Shown: piece after piece, positions 44,990 through 55,037 of the stretch | How the letters are laid out: each line of letters opens with the position of its first letter | Numbering within the stretch: position 1 is the first letter of the stretch | Assembly (NCBI RefSeq): GCF_023101085.1 | Contig: NZ_CP064703.1 | Coordinates: forward strand, 3,038,001 to 3,102,000 | Source: Bradyrhizobium sp. 170 | GTDB lineage: Bacteria; Pseudomonadota; Alphaproteobacteria; Rhizobiales; Xanthobacteraceae | Direction of reading: 5' to 3' | DNA length: 64,000 nucleotides | Translations under genes and position numbers: made by a program | Notes under the pieces: model-generated | What the model was told of the DNA's origin: nothing | Seen by the model: the letters and a program-made list of their open reading frames with translations, nothing else | The model's database searches: none

Positions 44990-46644
44990 GCACGGGTACG
45001 ACGGGGACTGCAGGCACCACCACTTTCAAGCCGGCCTTGTGGACGCCGGGCGACTGGAACGCGCTGTTCGGTTTCGGCACCAACATCCTCGTCAACATGC
45101 TGGTGCTGACCGGGCTGCTGCGCTTCGTGTTGAAGATGCCCGACAGCATCGTGTTCGGCCGCATTCTGCCGGCGCTCGGCCTGATGATGTGCCTGTCCAC
45201 CTTCTATTACGCGTACCTCGCCTACAAACTGGCGCAGAAGACCGGCCGCAGCGACGTCTGCGCGCTGCCGTCGGGCGTCAGCGTGCCACACATGTTCATC
45301 GTCACCTTCGTGATCATGCTGCCGATCACGCTCAAGACCGGCGATCCGATCAAGGGCTGGTCGGCCGGCCTGGTCTGGGTGTTCTTCCAGAGCTTTATTC
45401 TCATGATCGGCGGATTCATCGCGCCGTATATCCGAAAGATTACGCCGCGCGCGGCGCTGCTCGGCACGCTGGCCGGCGTCTCCGTCACCTTCATCTCGAT
45501 GCGACCGGCTCTGGAAATGTACATGACGCCGCAGATCGGGCTGGTGTGCTTCGCCATCATCCTGGTAGCTTGGTTCGGCGGCGTGAAATATTGGAGGGGC
45601 ATGCCGGCCGGCCTCGTCGCCATCGCCGTCGGCATGCTCATCGCCTGGGGCTCGAACCTGTTCGGTTTCGGGCTCGGCGGCCTGAGCCTGAAGGGCGTCG
45701 GCGATGCCTTTGCCAATTTCGGCTTCTCGGTGCCGTTGCCCGCCTTCGGCCTCGTCTTCTCCGGCTTCGAATTCCTCGGCATCATCCTGGTGACCGCAAT
45801 CCCGTTCGGCATCTATGACCTCGTCGAGGCCATGGATAACGTCGAGAGCGCGGAAGCGGCCGGCGACGAATATCCGACCACGCGCGTACTGACCGCCGAC
45901 GGCGTCGTCAGCCTGATCGGCTGCCTGATGGGTAATCCCTTCATCAACGCCGTCTATATCGGCCATCCCGGCTGGAAGGCGATGGGCGGGCGGATCGGCT
46001 ATTCGGCGGCGACCGGCATCATGGTGGTGCTGCTAAGCTGGTTCGGCATCATCTCGGTCTTGCTGGCGCTGGTGCCGGTGGTCGCGATCTCGCCGATCCT
46101 GCTCTATATCGGCATGCTGATCGGCGCGCAGGCGTTCCAGACCACGCCGGTCAAGCACGCGCCCGCGATTGTGCTGGCGCTGACGCCGCATCTCGCCGCA
46201 TGGGCCAAGCTGCAGATCGACACCATGCTTGGCTCGACGATTACTGCGGCTCAGGCGGTCGGCGGTCTCGCCGCCGACAAGGTCGATGCGGTCAAGGCAG
46301 CCGCGATATCAGCCCTGCCGCAGCAGGGGGTGCTCTATCACGGGCTGGAAGTGATGGGCGGCGGCTCGATCCTCGCCGGCCTCGTGCTCGGCGCGATCGG
46401 CGTGTTCGTGATCGAGCGCGATTTTCTTAAAGCCTCGGCCTTCGCGCTGGCCGGCGCCGTCATGACCTATTTCGGCTTCATGCACGGCGAAGCCGTCGGC
46501 ATCGGCGGTGGCCTCGGCGTCACGCCGGGCGTGGCGCTGGCTTATGTGGTGATGGGGGCCGGTCTGTTCGCGTTGGCGAAGACCAGTCCGAGCGTGGAGT
46601 ACAGCGCGCATGGGGAGGTGCCGGTGGCTGCGCCGGCGGAATAG
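44986..46644 (+). CDS. NCS2-type xanthine/uracil permease-family transporter
   Basis: A 552-residue protein with about 12-14 membrane segments. [23 protein letters not shown] near the N-terminus, [21 protein letters not shown] and the segment [37 protein letters not shown] match the NCS2 pattern including the TM10-like conserved asparagine/threonine area. Together with the coupled hydrolase it probably imports a ureide or purine/pyrimidine-related compound. Confidence 0.85.
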   Translation: MSTGTTGTAGTTTFKPALWTPGDWNALFGFGTNILVNMLVLTGLLRFVLKMPDSIVFGRILPALGLMMCLSTFYYAYLAYKLAQKTGRSDVCALPSGVSVPHMFIVTFVIMLPITLKTGDPIKGWSAGLVWVFFQSFILMIGGFIAPYIRKITPRAALLGTLAGVSVTFISMRPALEMYMTPQIGLVCFAIILVAWFGGVKYWRGMPAGLVAIAVGMLIAWGSNLFGFGLGGLSLKGVGDAFANFGFSVPLPAFGLVFSGFEFLGIILVTAIPFGIYDLVEAMDNVESAEAAGDEYPTTRVLTADGVVSLIGCLMGNPFINAVYIGHPGWKAMGGRIGYSAATGIMVVLLSWFGIISVLLALVPVVAISPILLYIGMLIGAQAFQTTPVKHAPAIVLALTPHLAAWAKLQIDTMLGSTITAAQAVGGLAADKVDAVKAAAISALPQQGVLYHGLEVMGGGSILAGLVLGAIGVFVIERDFLKASAFALAGAVMTYFGFMHGEAVGIGGGLGVTPGVALAYVVMGAGLFALAKTSPSVEYSAHGEVPVAAPAE

Positions 46645-46648
46645 ACTC

Positions 46649-46713
46649 CCTCGCCCCGCTCTTGCGGGGTTGAGACGAGCGAAGCTCGCTCTTGGTGGGG
46701 CGGGGAGAGGGGC
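46649..46713. repeat. Intergenic inverted repeat (CCCTCGCCCC family)
   Basis: CTCCCTCGCCCCGCTCTTGC pairs with GGGGCGGGGAGAGGGG across a loop with GACGAGCGAAGCTCGC. Same family as 1711-1850. It lies between convergent genes and may double as a terminator. Confidence 0.65.
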
Positions 46714-46747
46714 TGCCTCCGCAAATTCAGAACGAATACGAACGCAC

Positions 46748-47602
46748 TTACGCCCTGACAAACGCCAGCATCGTGCCGTTACCTTCAGCCGGCGGCACCA
46801 CAATGCCGCCTGCGCTTTTCACGCCGACAGCACCGAGCGCCTTCTGCGCCGCCGCGACATCGGCCACGATCACGAGCCCCGCGCCACCGCGCTCGGGCAG
46901 GCCGGCCAGCGACACGTTCGCGTAGCGCTTGCCGAGTTGATCCTTGGTCAGGAACACGAAATCGGCACGGTCCCCACCAGAGGGCAACGCGATCGCACCA
47001 TCAGTCTCGTTGCGTACCTCGCGGTCGATCAGCTTGGACATATGCGCGGCCTCCTTGGCCGGCTCCGGCGCGACGATCAGCACCTGCTTCAGGCGCTTCG
47101 CGCCGTTGGCATGCTGCATCAGTTCGGGAATCCAGACCGTCTCGCGCGTCTTGTGCTGGCAGGCGAAGATGCGCAGGCCGCCCGGCGCTTCCACCGTCGG
47201 CCATTGAAAGGTCCGGAACCTGGCTTCGGATTCAGTGCCATCAGGCAGCGTCACCGGCCGCTCGAAATCGGTGGGGCCAACGGGGACATAACCACGCGCG
47301 AGAATTTCTTCCGCGCCCCGCGCCGAGTCCACGGCGGTGAAGGCGATACGCTCGATGCCTTCACCGTTCTTTTCGAGAAACGCCCGCGCCGGCTCATTAT
47401 GTTCCGTCGGCCTGAGCACGCCGAGCAATTCCATATAGTCAGGATCGAACATGATGGTGTAGTTGCCCGATCCCATATGCGCGCTGTGGGTGCCGCGCGG
47501 CGACACGGTGAAGCCGAGCCGCTTGTAATTCTCGGCCGCCATGTCGAGATCCTTCACCATGACGACGGCGTGATCGATTCCGATGACGTTTTTGAGTGCC
47601 AC
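46748..47602 (-). CDS. VOC-superfamily (glyoxalase-like) protein
   Basis: A 284-residue protein: IGIDHAVVMVKDLDMAAENYKRLGFTVSPRGTHS at the N-terminus is the classic VOC betaalphabetabetabeta start with a metal-ligand histidine, and a second module begins near LKQVLIVAPEPAKEAAHMSKLI. The family includes dioxygenases, lyases and isomerases. It is divergent from the FAD oxidoreductase gene. Confidence 0.85.
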   Translation of the reverse strand: MALKNVIGIDHAVVMVKDLDMAAENYKRLGFTVSPRGTHSAHMGSGNYTIMFDPDYMELLGVLRPTEHNEPARAFLEKNGEGIERIAFTAVDSARGAEEILARGYVPVGPTDFERPVTLPDGTESEARFRTFQWPTVEAPGGLRIFACQHKTRETVWIPELMQHANGAKRLKQVLIVAPEPAKEAAHMSKLIDREVRNETDGAIALPSGGDRADFVFLTKDQLGKRYANVSLAGLPERGGAGLVIVADVAAAQKALGAVGVKSAGGIVVPPAEGNGTMLAFVRA

Positions 47603-47676
47603 TCTGTTATTTCCTTGGGTCTGGTTAGCGGGCTAAACTAAGCAGAACGATCAGTTGGCTGCAAGAAAGGATACCG

Positions 47677-48981
47677 ATGAATACGAGTAACGTCCGCTGG
47701 CCCAATTCGCTGTGGGCGGCCGTGACGCCATCAGGGCCTGAATTGCCCGAACTGACCGGCACGCAGCAGGCGGACGTCATCGTGATCGGTGGCGGCTTCA
47801 CCGGCCTTTCCACCGCGCTGCATCTGCGTGAAGCGGGCGTCGATGTCGCGATCGTCGAGGCCGCGGAGCCGGGGTGGGGCGCTTCGGGGCGCAACAACGG
47901 CCAGGTGATCCCGACGCTGTCGCGGCCCGATCCGGAGGAGATTGTTGCAAAGCACGGCGAGGCGGGAGAACGTTTTGTCGGCATGCTGCGCGACAGTGCT
48001 TCGTATCTCTTCGACGTAACAAGGCGCTACAACATCGACGCCGAGGGGGAACAGGCCGGATGGGTTCAGCCCGTGCATTCTCCGGGCCGCATCAAGATCG
48101 CGGAGCGGCGGGTGCGGCAATGGTCGAAGTTCGGCGCGCCGGTCGAGTTGCTGTCGCGCGAGCAGACGCGGGACATGCTCGGCTCTGATGCATGGTTCGG
48201 TGGTTTCTGGAACAGGAGCGGCGGCCACATCAATCCGCTGGCGCTGGCCCGCGGCCTCGCGCGCACCGTGCTCGATCTCGGCGCGCGCATCTATGCGCGC
48301 TCGCCGGCGGAAAGCTTTGAGCGCCGCAACGACCGCTGGGTGGTGAAGACGGCAAAGGGCGAGATTTCCGGCCGCGCGCTTGTCGTGGCCACCAACGCCT
48401 ATAGCGGCGAATTTTCAAAGTCGCTGGTGCCTGACATCGCGCGGGAGGTGATGCCGGTGCTGTCCTGGCAGATGGCGACGCAGCCGCTGTCGGATAATGT
48501 CCGCAAGACCATCATCGCCGGCCGGCAGGCGATGTCGGATACTCATGGCGAACTCTATTTCGCGCGCTATGACGCCCGCAACCGCCTCGTCACCGGCGGC
48601 GCGGTGATCGGTCCTGGCAACAAGGTGGAGCGAATCAAGGCGCGGGTGACGGAGCGGCTGCAGCTTCTGTGGCCGCAGATCGGCGAGGTCTCGTTCGATT
48701 ACGTCTGGAACGGCTATGTCGGCATGACCACGGATTTCCTGCCGCGCATTCACAAGCTCGGTCCCAACGCCTATGGCTGGACCGGCTGCAACGGCCGCGC
48801 CGTGGCGCTGACGATCCCGCTCGGCAACGAACTCGCAAAGGCAGTGCGCGGCGTGCCGGAAAACGAGCTGGCGCTGCCGTTCACCGAGCCGGTGCCGATT
48901 GTCGGCCACGGAATTTTGCGCAAACTGGCCCCGCTGATGCTGCTGGTCTACCGCCGCAGAGATGCGCGGGAGATGGTGTGA
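47677..48981 (+). CDS. DadA/PuuB-like FAD-dependent oxidoreductase
   Basis: A 434-residue DAO-family flavoenzyme. The FAD motif is ADVIVIGGGFTGLSTALHLREAGVDVAIVEAAEPGWGASGRNNGQVIP at about residues 31-78; the GASGRNNGQV element is typical of gamma-glutamylputrescine oxidase and OrdL-like proteins. A C-terminal NGYVGMTTDFLPRIHKLGPNAYGWTGCNGRAVALT completes the fold. It would oxidise a secondary or primary amine; the substrate is unknown. Confidence 0.88.
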   Translation: MNTSNVRWPNSLWAAVTPSGPELPELTGTQQADVIVIGGGFTGLSTALHLREAGVDVAIVEAAEPGWGASGRNNGQVIPTLSRPDPEEIVAKHGEAGERFVGMLRDSASYLFDVTRRYNIDAEGEQAGWVQPVHSPGRIKIAERRVRQWSKFGAPVELLSREQTRDMLGSDAWFGGFWNRSGGHINPLALARGLARTVLDLGARIYARSPAESFERRNDRWVVKTAKGEISGRALVVATNAYSGEFSKSLVPDIAREVMPVLSWQMATQPLSDNVRKTIIAGRQAMSDTHGELYFARYDARNRLVTGGAVIGPGNKVERIKARVTERLQLLWPQIGEVSFDYVWNGYVGMTTDFLPRIHKLGPNAYGWTGCNGRAVALTIPLGNELAKAVRGVPENELALPFTEPVPIVGHGILRKLAPLMLLVYRRRDAREMV

Positions 48982-49020
48982 ACCTCTCTTTCTCCCGGCA
49001 AGAGCGGGGAGAGGGAGATG

Positions 49021-50652
49021 CTACACCGCCGCCGTATCATGCTCCCTCGCAAACTCTCCACCCGGAATCGAATCGAGCAGCGCCCGCGTATAGGGGTGCT
49101 TCGGGTTGCCGAACACTTCACCCGCGAAACCGTGCTCCACCACTTCACCGTCCTTCATCACGGCGACGAGGTCGCAGATCTGCGCTGCCACCCGCAAATC
49201 ATGAGTGATGAAAACGATCGACAGCCCGAGCCGCGCGCGCAATTCCGCAAGCAGTTTCAGCACCTGCGCCTGCACCGAGACATCGAGCGCCGACACCGGC
49301 TCGTCCGCGACCAGCACGTCCGGTTTCAGCGCCAGTGCCCGCGCCAACCCGATGCGTTGCCGCTGGCCGCCGGAGAATTCATGCGGATAGCGGTCGGCGG
49401 AGGAAGGATCGAGCCCGACCAGGGCGAACAGTTCCTTCGCATCCGCAATCGCCTTGGCGCGCGGGGTGCCGTGCACGATCGGGCCCTGCGCCACAAGCTC
49501 GGCCGCCTTGCGGCGCGGATTGAGCGAGGCGAACGGGTCCTGAAACACCATCTGGATATGCCGCGTCTCGCGGCGGACTTTTTCGCGCGTCATCTTCGCC
49601 CAGTCATTGCCATCGAGCACGATCGACCCGCTGTCCGGATCGATCAGCCGCACGATGCAGCGCGCCAGCGTCGATTTGCCGGAGCCGGATTCGCCGACGA
49701 TGCCGAGCGTCGCGCCGCGCGGCAGGCTGAGCGACACGTTCTTGACGGCCGGCGTCACCCGCGCGCCGCGTCCCAAAAAGCCGCCGGTTCGATAGGTCTT
49801 CGAGACGTCCGTGATCGTCAGGATATTGTCATCCGAAAGTGCGCGCGGCGGCGGCGCTTTCAGCGGCGGCACGGCAGCGATGAGCTGCTTGGTATAGGCG
49901 TGCTGCGGATGGTGCAGCACGTCGGTTGCCGTGCCTTGTTCGACGATGGCACCATGCTGCATCACCACCACGCGGTCGGCGATCTCGGCGACCACGCCGA
50001 AATCATGGGTGATGAACATGACCGCAGTCTTGCGGCGCTGCTGCAGGTCGCGGATCAATTTCAAAATCTGCGCCTGCGTGGTGACGTCGAGCGCGGTGGT
50101 CGGCTCGTCCGCGATCAGCAGTTTTGGATCGAGCGCCAGCGCCATCGCGATCATGGCGCGCTGGCGTTGCCCGCCCGACAGCTCGTGCGGATAGGCTTTT
50201 GCCGCCACCTTCGGATCGGGGATTCGTACGTCCGCCAGCAGCGCCAGCACCCGCGCATTGATTTCGATCTTCGACAATTCGGTGTGGATCGAAAACATTT
50301 CGGCGATCTGGTCGCCGATGGTACGCAGCGGATTGAGCGCCGTCATCGGCTCCTGGAAGATCATGGCAATGCCTGCGCCGCGCACCTCCCGCATTTCGGC
50401 AACAGATGCCGCGCAGAGATCGCGGCCTTCGAACAGTGCCTGGCCGCCGTCGATCGTCACTTCATTGGGCAACAGCCGCATGACGGCATTCGCCATCATC
50501 GACTTGCCGGAGCCGGATTCGCCGACCACGCAGAGGATTTCGTTCGATGCGATCTCCAGCGACACCTCCCGGAGCGCATGCGTCCGGTCAGCGCCGCGGG
50601 GCAGGCGGACGCTCAAATGCCCGAGCGAGAGGATGGCTTCTTGCCCGCTCAT
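49021..50652 (-). CDS. Fused dipeptide/oligopeptide ABC transporter ATPase (DppD-DppF type)
   Basis: A 543-residue protein with two complete ABC ATPase domains. Domain 1 has Walker [11 protein letters not shown], signature [15 protein letters not shown] and Walker [15 protein letters not shown]. Domain 2 has [25 protein letters not shown] and [14 protein letters not shown]. Both carry the oligopeptide-type C-terminal extension. The fused form is common in rhizobia. It overlaps the permease gene as ATGA. Confidence 0.94.
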   Translation of the reverse strand: MSGQEAILSLGHLSVRLPRGADRTHALREVSLEIASNEILCVVGESGSGKSMMANAVMRLLPNEVTIDGGQALFEGRDLCAASVAEMREVRGAGIAMIFQEPMTALNPLRTIGDQIAEMFSIHTELSKIEINARVLALLADVRIPDPKVAAKAYPHELSGGQRQRAMIAMALALDPKLLIADEPTTALDVTTQAQILKLIRDLQQRRKTAVMFITHDFGVVAEIADRVVVMQHGAIVEQGTATDVLHHPQHAYTKQLIAAVPPLKAPPPRALSDDNILTITDVSKTYRTGGFLGRGARVTPAVKNVSLSLPRGATLGIVGESGSGKSTLARCIVRLIDPDSGSIVLDGNDWAKMTREKVRRETRHIQMVFQDPFASLNPRRKAAELVAQGPIVHGTPRAKAIADAKELFALVGLDPSSADRYPHEFSGGQRQRIGLARALALKPDVLVADEPVSALDVSVQAQVLKLLAELRARLGLSIVFITHDLRVAAQICDLVAVMKDGEVVEHGFAGEVFGNPKHPYTRALLDSIPGGEFAREHDTAAV

Positions 50653-51479
50653 CGCCCCTTGAGCCTCGGATTGAGTGCGTCGTTGAGCCCTTGGCCGACC
50701 AGCGAAACCGCGAGCACGGTAACCAGGATGGCAATGCCGGGGATCGCGGAGACGTACCATTGTACGCGCAGCACGTCGCGACCGAGGCCGATCAGGTTGC
50801 CCCAGGACGCCACGTTGGGATCGGACAGCCGCAGGAAGGCCAGCGCGCTTTCAAGGAGTATCGCGACCGCCATCACCACGCTGGCATAGACGATGACAGG
50901 CGGCAGCGCATTGGGCAGGATTTCGCCGAAGATGAGCTGGATGTTTTTCATCCCCAGCGTCCGGCCGGCCTGGACGAATTCGCGGTTGCGCAACGACAAA
51001 AATTCCGCGCGGGTCAGCCGCGCCGGTGCCGGCCATGACACCACGCCGACCGCGATGGTGACGGTGGTCAGCGTCGAGCCGAACACGGCGACCAGCACCA
51101 GCAGCAGCACGAAATTCGGCAGGGTCTGGAACGCCTCGGTGACCCGCATCAACACATTGTCGACCCAGCCGCCGTAATAGCCGGCGAAGGCGCCGACCAG
51201 GATGCCGATCAGGATCGCAATCGCGGTCGCGACGCCGCCGATCAGCAGCGAAATCCGCGCGCCATAGAAAATCTGGGCGGCGATATCGCGGCCCGAATTG
51301 TCGGTGCCGAGCAGAAAGCGCGGATTGGAGAACGGCCAGATCAGCGGGCGGCCGGCCAGCGCCAGCGGATCGCGTGGATAGAACCAGCCGGCCGAGATCG
51401 CCATTGCGATCACGATCACGAGCAGGATCAGGCCTGCGACCGCGGCGGGACTTCTGAAATAGCGCTTGACCGCATCCAT
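50649..51479 (-). CDS. Oligopeptide-type ABC permease (DppC family)
   Basis: A 276-residue inner-membrane permease with six helices and the coupling motif [31 protein letters not shown]. The N-terminal segment [24 protein letters not shown] is typical for DppC. The ATG at 51479 starts four bases after the DppB stop. Confidence 0.93.
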   Translation of the reverse strand: MDAVKRYFRSPAAVAGLILLVIVIAMAISAGWFYPRDPLALAGRPLIWPFSNPRFLLGTDNSGRDIAAQIFYGARISLLIGGVATAIAILIGILVGAFAGYYGGWVDNVLMRVTEAFQTLPNFVLLLVLVAVFGSTLTTVTIAVGVVSWPAPARLTRAEFLSLRNREFVQAGRTLGMKNIQLIFGEILPNALPPVIVYASVVMAVAILLESALAFLRLSDPNVASWGNLIGLGRDVLRVQWYVSAIPGIAILVTVLAVSLVGQGLNDALNPRLKGR

Positions 51480-51483
51480 CGCC

Positions 51484-52458
51484 TTAACCCGCCGTGATGC
51501 GCGGATCGAGCCGCGCATAGATCAGGTCGACGACGAAGTTGACTGATATCACAAGCAGCGCCGAGACGAACACGATTCCCAAGAGCGTATTGAGGTCGCG
51601 CTGCACCACCGATTCATAGGCGAGCCGCCCGAGGCCGGGCAGTGAGAACACGCTTTCGACCACGACCGATCCGCCGAGCATGGTGCCGGCCTGCAGCCCG
51701 ATCAGCGTCACCATCGGCAATAACGCATTGCGCAACACGTGCCGCGTCACCACGCGGGTCTCGTCAAGGCCCTTTGCACGCGCGGTTCGGACATAATCGA
51801 GGTTAAGCACTTCCAGCATCGAGGCGCGCATGATGCGCAGGTAGATCGCGAGAAAGATCAGCCCCAGCGTCAGCGTCGGCAGCACCAGATGGCTCGCGAT
51901 ATCGAACACGCGCCAGATGCCGGTTCGCACCGTGCCGATGTCCTCGAACCCGCCGGGCGGCAGCCATTGCAGGTAAACGGAAAACACCACGATCGCCATC
52001 AGTCCGAACCAGAACGAGGGCGTCGCGTAGAAGATCAGGCCAAGCGTCGAGATCAGCGTATCCGGCCAGCGGTTGACGCCGCGGGCGGCGATCACGCCGA
52101 ACACGAGCCCGAAGAAGAACGCGAATGACAGCGAGGCGGTCATCAAGAGGATCGTCGGCGGCAACCGTTCCAGAATGACCGACGCCACCGGCTTGCCGTA
52201 GATCGAGGAGAAACCGAGATCGAGCCGCACCAGCCGCCAGAGATAATTGCCGAGCTGGGCCGGGATCGAGAGGTCGAGCCCGTAGAATTTTCGCAGCTCC
52301 TTGGCGGTCGCGGCGTCGCCGCCGCCCATCTGCGCCATCATGGCGTCGACAGTATCGCCCGGCGCGAACTGCAGCAGCAGGAACACGCCGATCAGGATCA
52401 GGATAAGGGTCGGGATCGAGGCGGCAAGCCGCCGCCCCGCAAGGCCAAGGATGCGCAT
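51484..52458 (-). CDS. Oligopeptide-type ABC permease (DppB family)
   Basis: A 324-residue permease. The N-terminal RRLAASIPTLILILIGVFLLLQFAPGDTVDAMM and the coupling segment YVRTARAKGLDETRVVTRHVLRNALLPMVTLIGLQ are characteristic. It heads the membrane part of the operon after the binding-protein gene. Confidence 0.94.
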   Translation of the reverse strand: MRILGLAGRRLAASIPTLILILIGVFLLLQFAPGDTVDAMMAQMGGGDAATAKELRKFYGLDLSIPAQLGNYLWRLVRLDLGFSSIYGKPVASVILERLPPTILLMTASLSFAFFFGLVFGVIAARGVNRWPDTLISTLGLIFYATPSFWFGLMAIVVFSVYLQWLPPGGFEDIGTVRTGIWRVFDIASHLVLPTLTLGLIFLAIYLRIMRASMLEVLNLDYVRTARAKGLDETRVVTRHVLRNALLPMVTLIGLQAGTMLGGSVVVESVFSLPGLGRLAYESVVQRDLNTLLGIVFVSALLVISVNFVVDLIYARLDPRITAG

Positions 52459-52482
52459 GAACCTATCTTGGCGGATATCGGC

Positions 52483-54099
52483 TTAAGCCGAAAGCCAAAG
52501 ATCGTGCCAGCTCGTCGAGCCCCAGCGCGGGGTGTTGGAGTGGTTGCGCGCCTTCGCCGTAATCGTGGTGACGAAAATCTGCTCGATCGGCATCCAGACC
52601 GGCAGCTCGGTATTCACTTCCTTGACGAACTGGGCATAGAGCGCCTTGCGCTTCACGGGGTCGACTTCGGTCGCGGCGTCGTCGATGGTCTTGTCGACGT
52701 TCTTGTCTTCCCAACCCCACTGGTTGGTCCAGGGCGCGCCCTTGGGCTGGCCCGAGCGGTACCAGACCGTGGTCGAGACGGCGGGGTCGTTGCGGTACTG
52801 GTGCCAGCCGGTGGCGATATCGAAGGCGTGCTCGTCATAGACCTGCTTGAGAAAGCCGCCGCCATCGTTGCGCACGATCTCGACCGGGATGCCGATCTCG
52901 CCCAGGGACTGCTGGATGAAGGTCGACCACAGCGAAATGTCCTCGCCCCAGGGCGCGGGCAGCAGCTTTAGCGAGAAGCGCGTGCCGCCGCGGCCTGCCT
53001 TGAAGCCGGCTTCGTCCAGCAGGGCTGCGGCCTTCGCCTTGTCGTACGGATATTGCGGCGTGTTCGACCCCGGATAGAAATCGGTCGACGTCGAGGGGAT
53101 CGGTCCGGTGCCGAGCTTGGCGAAATCGCCGAGAAAATTGTCGATGAAGAACGGCACGTTGATCGCGTGCGCGATGGCACGGCGAACCTTGGTATCGGAC
53201 AGTTCCTTGCGGCGAAAGTTGAACTCGAGCGTATTGGTGCGCGCATTGCCTTCATTGCCTTTGGTGGAGACGATGAAGCGCTTGTCCTTGCCGAGCCGCG
53301 CGAGATCCGAGATCGTGAGCCCGGAGAACGGCGAGTAATGCAGCTCGCCCGCTTCCATCTGGGCCGCCGCGGCGGCGCGGTCCGTGATCACGCGCCAGAC
53401 GATACGATCGAGATAGGGCGCATTGGGCCGCCAGTAATTCTCGTTGCGGTCGGCGATGACATATTGCCCGCGCTCATATTTGACGAACTTGAACGGGCCG
53501 GTGCCGACGGGCGCAAGGTTGGTCGGGTTCTGCCTGATATCGCCGCTCTCGTAGAGGTGCCTCGCCGAGACATAGCCGAGGTCGGGCAGGGCGCGGAGCA
53601 GCAGGTTCAGCGGCATCGGCCGCTCGTATTTGAAGATCGCGGTCTCGGCGTCCGGCGTCTCGACAGCGGTCAGGAACAGCTGCAGCGTCGATCCGTAATT
53701 GAGGATCTTCTTCCACATGTTCATGGCGGTGAATTCGACGTCGGCCGAGGTGAACGGCTTGCCGTCGTGCCAGGTGATGCCCTTGCGCAGCTTGAAGGTC
53801 ACGGTCTTGCCGTCGGGCGAGGCCTCCCAGCTTTCGGCGAGCACGCCGACCGGCTGGCCGTTGGCGTCGAGATCGACGAGGTTTTCCTGGATCTTGCCGC
53901 CGATGATGTAGACTCCGGTGGAAGCCTGAATGCTCGGGTTGAGCTGGCGCTGCTCGGCGCCGTAATGGACGTTGAACACGCCGCCCTTGCGCGGCGTTTC
54001 CTGGGCAAAGGCCCGCATCGGATTGATCACGTTGGCCGCGATGGCCGCCGACGTCAGCAGCGCGGTGCGGCGATTGATCTCAAAACGCGTCAAATCCAT
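52483..54099 (-). CDS. Oligopeptide-type ABC substrate-binding protein (SBP_bac_5)
   Basis: A 538-residue periplasmic protein. NRRTALLTSAAIAANVINPMRAFAQE is an export signal with an RR pair, possibly Tat. The body has LAESWEASPDGKTVTFKLRKGITWHDGKPFTSADVEF and VGTGPFKFVKYERGQYVIADRNENYWRPNAPYLDRIV, family hallmarks. First gene of the SBP-DppB-DppC-DppDF operon. The ligand could be a peptide or another bulky nutrient. Confidence 0.93.
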   Translation of the reverse strand: MDLTRFEINRRTALLTSAAIAANVINPMRAFAQETPRKGGVFNVHYGAEQRQLNPSIQASTGVYIIGGKIQENLVDLDANGQPVGVLAESWEASPDGKTVTFKLRKGITWHDGKPFTSADVEFTAMNMWKKILNYGSTLQLFLTAVETPDAETAIFKYERPMPLNLLLRALPDLGYVSARHLYESGDIRQNPTNLAPVGTGPFKFVKYERGQYVIADRNENYWRPNAPYLDRIVWRVITDRAAAAAQMEAGELHYSPFSGLTISDLARLGKDKRFIVSTKGNEGNARTNTLEFNFRRKELSDTKVRRAIAHAINVPFFIDNFLGDFAKLGTGPIPSTSTDFYPGSNTPQYPYDKAKAAALLDEAGFKAGRGGTRFSLKLLPAPWGEDISLWSTFIQQSLGEIGIPVEIVRNDGGGFLKQVYDEHAFDIATGWHQYRNDPAVSTTVWYRSGQPKGAPWTNQWGWEDKNVDKTIDDAATEVDPVKRKALYAQFVKEVNTELPVWMPIEQIFVTTITAKARNHSNTPRWGSTSWHDLWLSA

Positions 54100-54525
54100 G
54101 CGAAGTCTCCGGACACACTATTGATGGCGGACCGTTCAGGCGTCCGCCTTGCGAGGGATGTTACGCTGGAACGGGAACGCGAGTCATTTTCTAATCGCTG
54201 TGTGAAGCGGAAAATCCTTTCTGAAAACAACGTGCTCACCGCTTGTTCAGCCTGCTCATTTGGCGCACTGGCGCGACGATCAGGGCTCGCCAGAATAGTG
54301 GCGGAGGGGCGGGCGCAGTCTCAGATTGCCGCGAAAAGCGCCCGGATAAGGTGCCTCAAAGCCCTTAAAAACAGGGTCCGGCGGCTCCGGAGGCCTAAAA
54401 ACCAGCCAAAATTGGACGAATCACTTCAACTCGACTAGCGAGATAGTTGTGCAGAATGTCGGAAACCCTGTTTTTTAGGCGGTTTCCGCCATATCGTCGC
54501 CTGTGCCAGAATCAATGGAGCAACC
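54100..54525. other. Gene-free region upstream of the HU-family gene
   Basis: This 426-base gap separates the divergent peptide-transporter operon from the HU gene. No frame within it shows coding features. It should hold both promoters, but no clear -35/-10 pair was identified by eye. Confidence 0.5.
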
Positions 54526-54825
54526 ATGGCCACCCAAATGTCTAAGTCGCAGCTGATCGAAAAGATCGCGACCACCACCGAAGTCTCGAAGAAGGAAGTC
54601 AAGGGCGTGATGGAAGCGCTCGTTGACGTTGGCCACAAGGAGCTGAAGAAGAACGGGGTGTTCCTCGTCCCCGGCTTCGCCAAGTTCGTCGTGGTCAAGA
54701 AGCCCGCGACCAAGGCTCGTAAGGGCACCAACCCCTTCACGGGCGAGGAAATGATGTTCAAGGCCAAGCCGGCCCGCAAGATCGTCCGGGCCCGCCCGGT
54801 CAAGGCCGCCAAGGACGCGGTCTAA
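54526..54825 (+). CDS. HU-family DNA-binding protein
   Basis: A 99-residue histone-like protein: MSKSQLIEKIATTTEVSKKEVKGVMEALVDVG at the N-terminus and GFAKFVVVKKPATKARKGTNPFTGEEMMFKAKPARKIV in the beta arms, with the RKGxNPxTGE core and a lysine/arginine-rich tail. The variant PGFAKF replaces the usual PGFGxF. It is monocistronic and followed by an intrinsic terminator. Confidence 0.93.
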   Translation: MATQMSKSQLIEKIATTTEVSKKEVKGVMEALVDVGHKELKKNGVFLVPGFAKFVVVKKPATKARKGTNPFTGEEMMFKAKPARKIVRARPVKAAKDAV

Positions 54826-54833
54826 GAAAAGCG

Positions 54834-54863
54834 AAAAGGCCTCCGGCAACGGGGGCCTTTTTG
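54834..54863 (+). terminator. Rho-independent terminator of the HU gene
   Basis: AAGGCCTCCG and CGGGGGCCTT form a stem with a GCAA-type loop, followed by TTTTGTTT. It begins nine bases after the stop codon. Confidence 0.88.
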
Positions 54864-54878
54864 TTTGCGGCCGCCGCG

Positions 54879-55010
54879 CTCCCCGGATGCTGCACAGCGC
54901 GCCGCACTTGCGGCGTGGTGCGCTGCTGGTCCGGGGTTCAATGCGCGGTAGCCGCTGGGTCTCGGCTCTGCGGAGCAGCGCTGCGCGCTGCACCGCGTCC
55001 GGGACACGAG
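54879..55010. repeat. Intergenic repeat (...GCGTCCGGGACACGAG family)
   Basis: Starts CTCCCCGGATGCTGCACAGC and ends CACCGCGTCCGGGACACGAG, with inner GCGCTGC/GCAGCGC palindromes. Same family as 33800-33937. Confidence 0.6.
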
Positions 55011-55037
55011 AGACGGATTGGCAAGAGCGATATCGGC

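Noticed and set aside
52478..52491. Perfect palindrome TCGGCTTAAGCCGA at the end of the peptide-binding-protein gene
   Set aside because: It includes the stop codon and has no partner copy or promoter context; a chance palindrome or a weak terminator stem is more likely than an operator.
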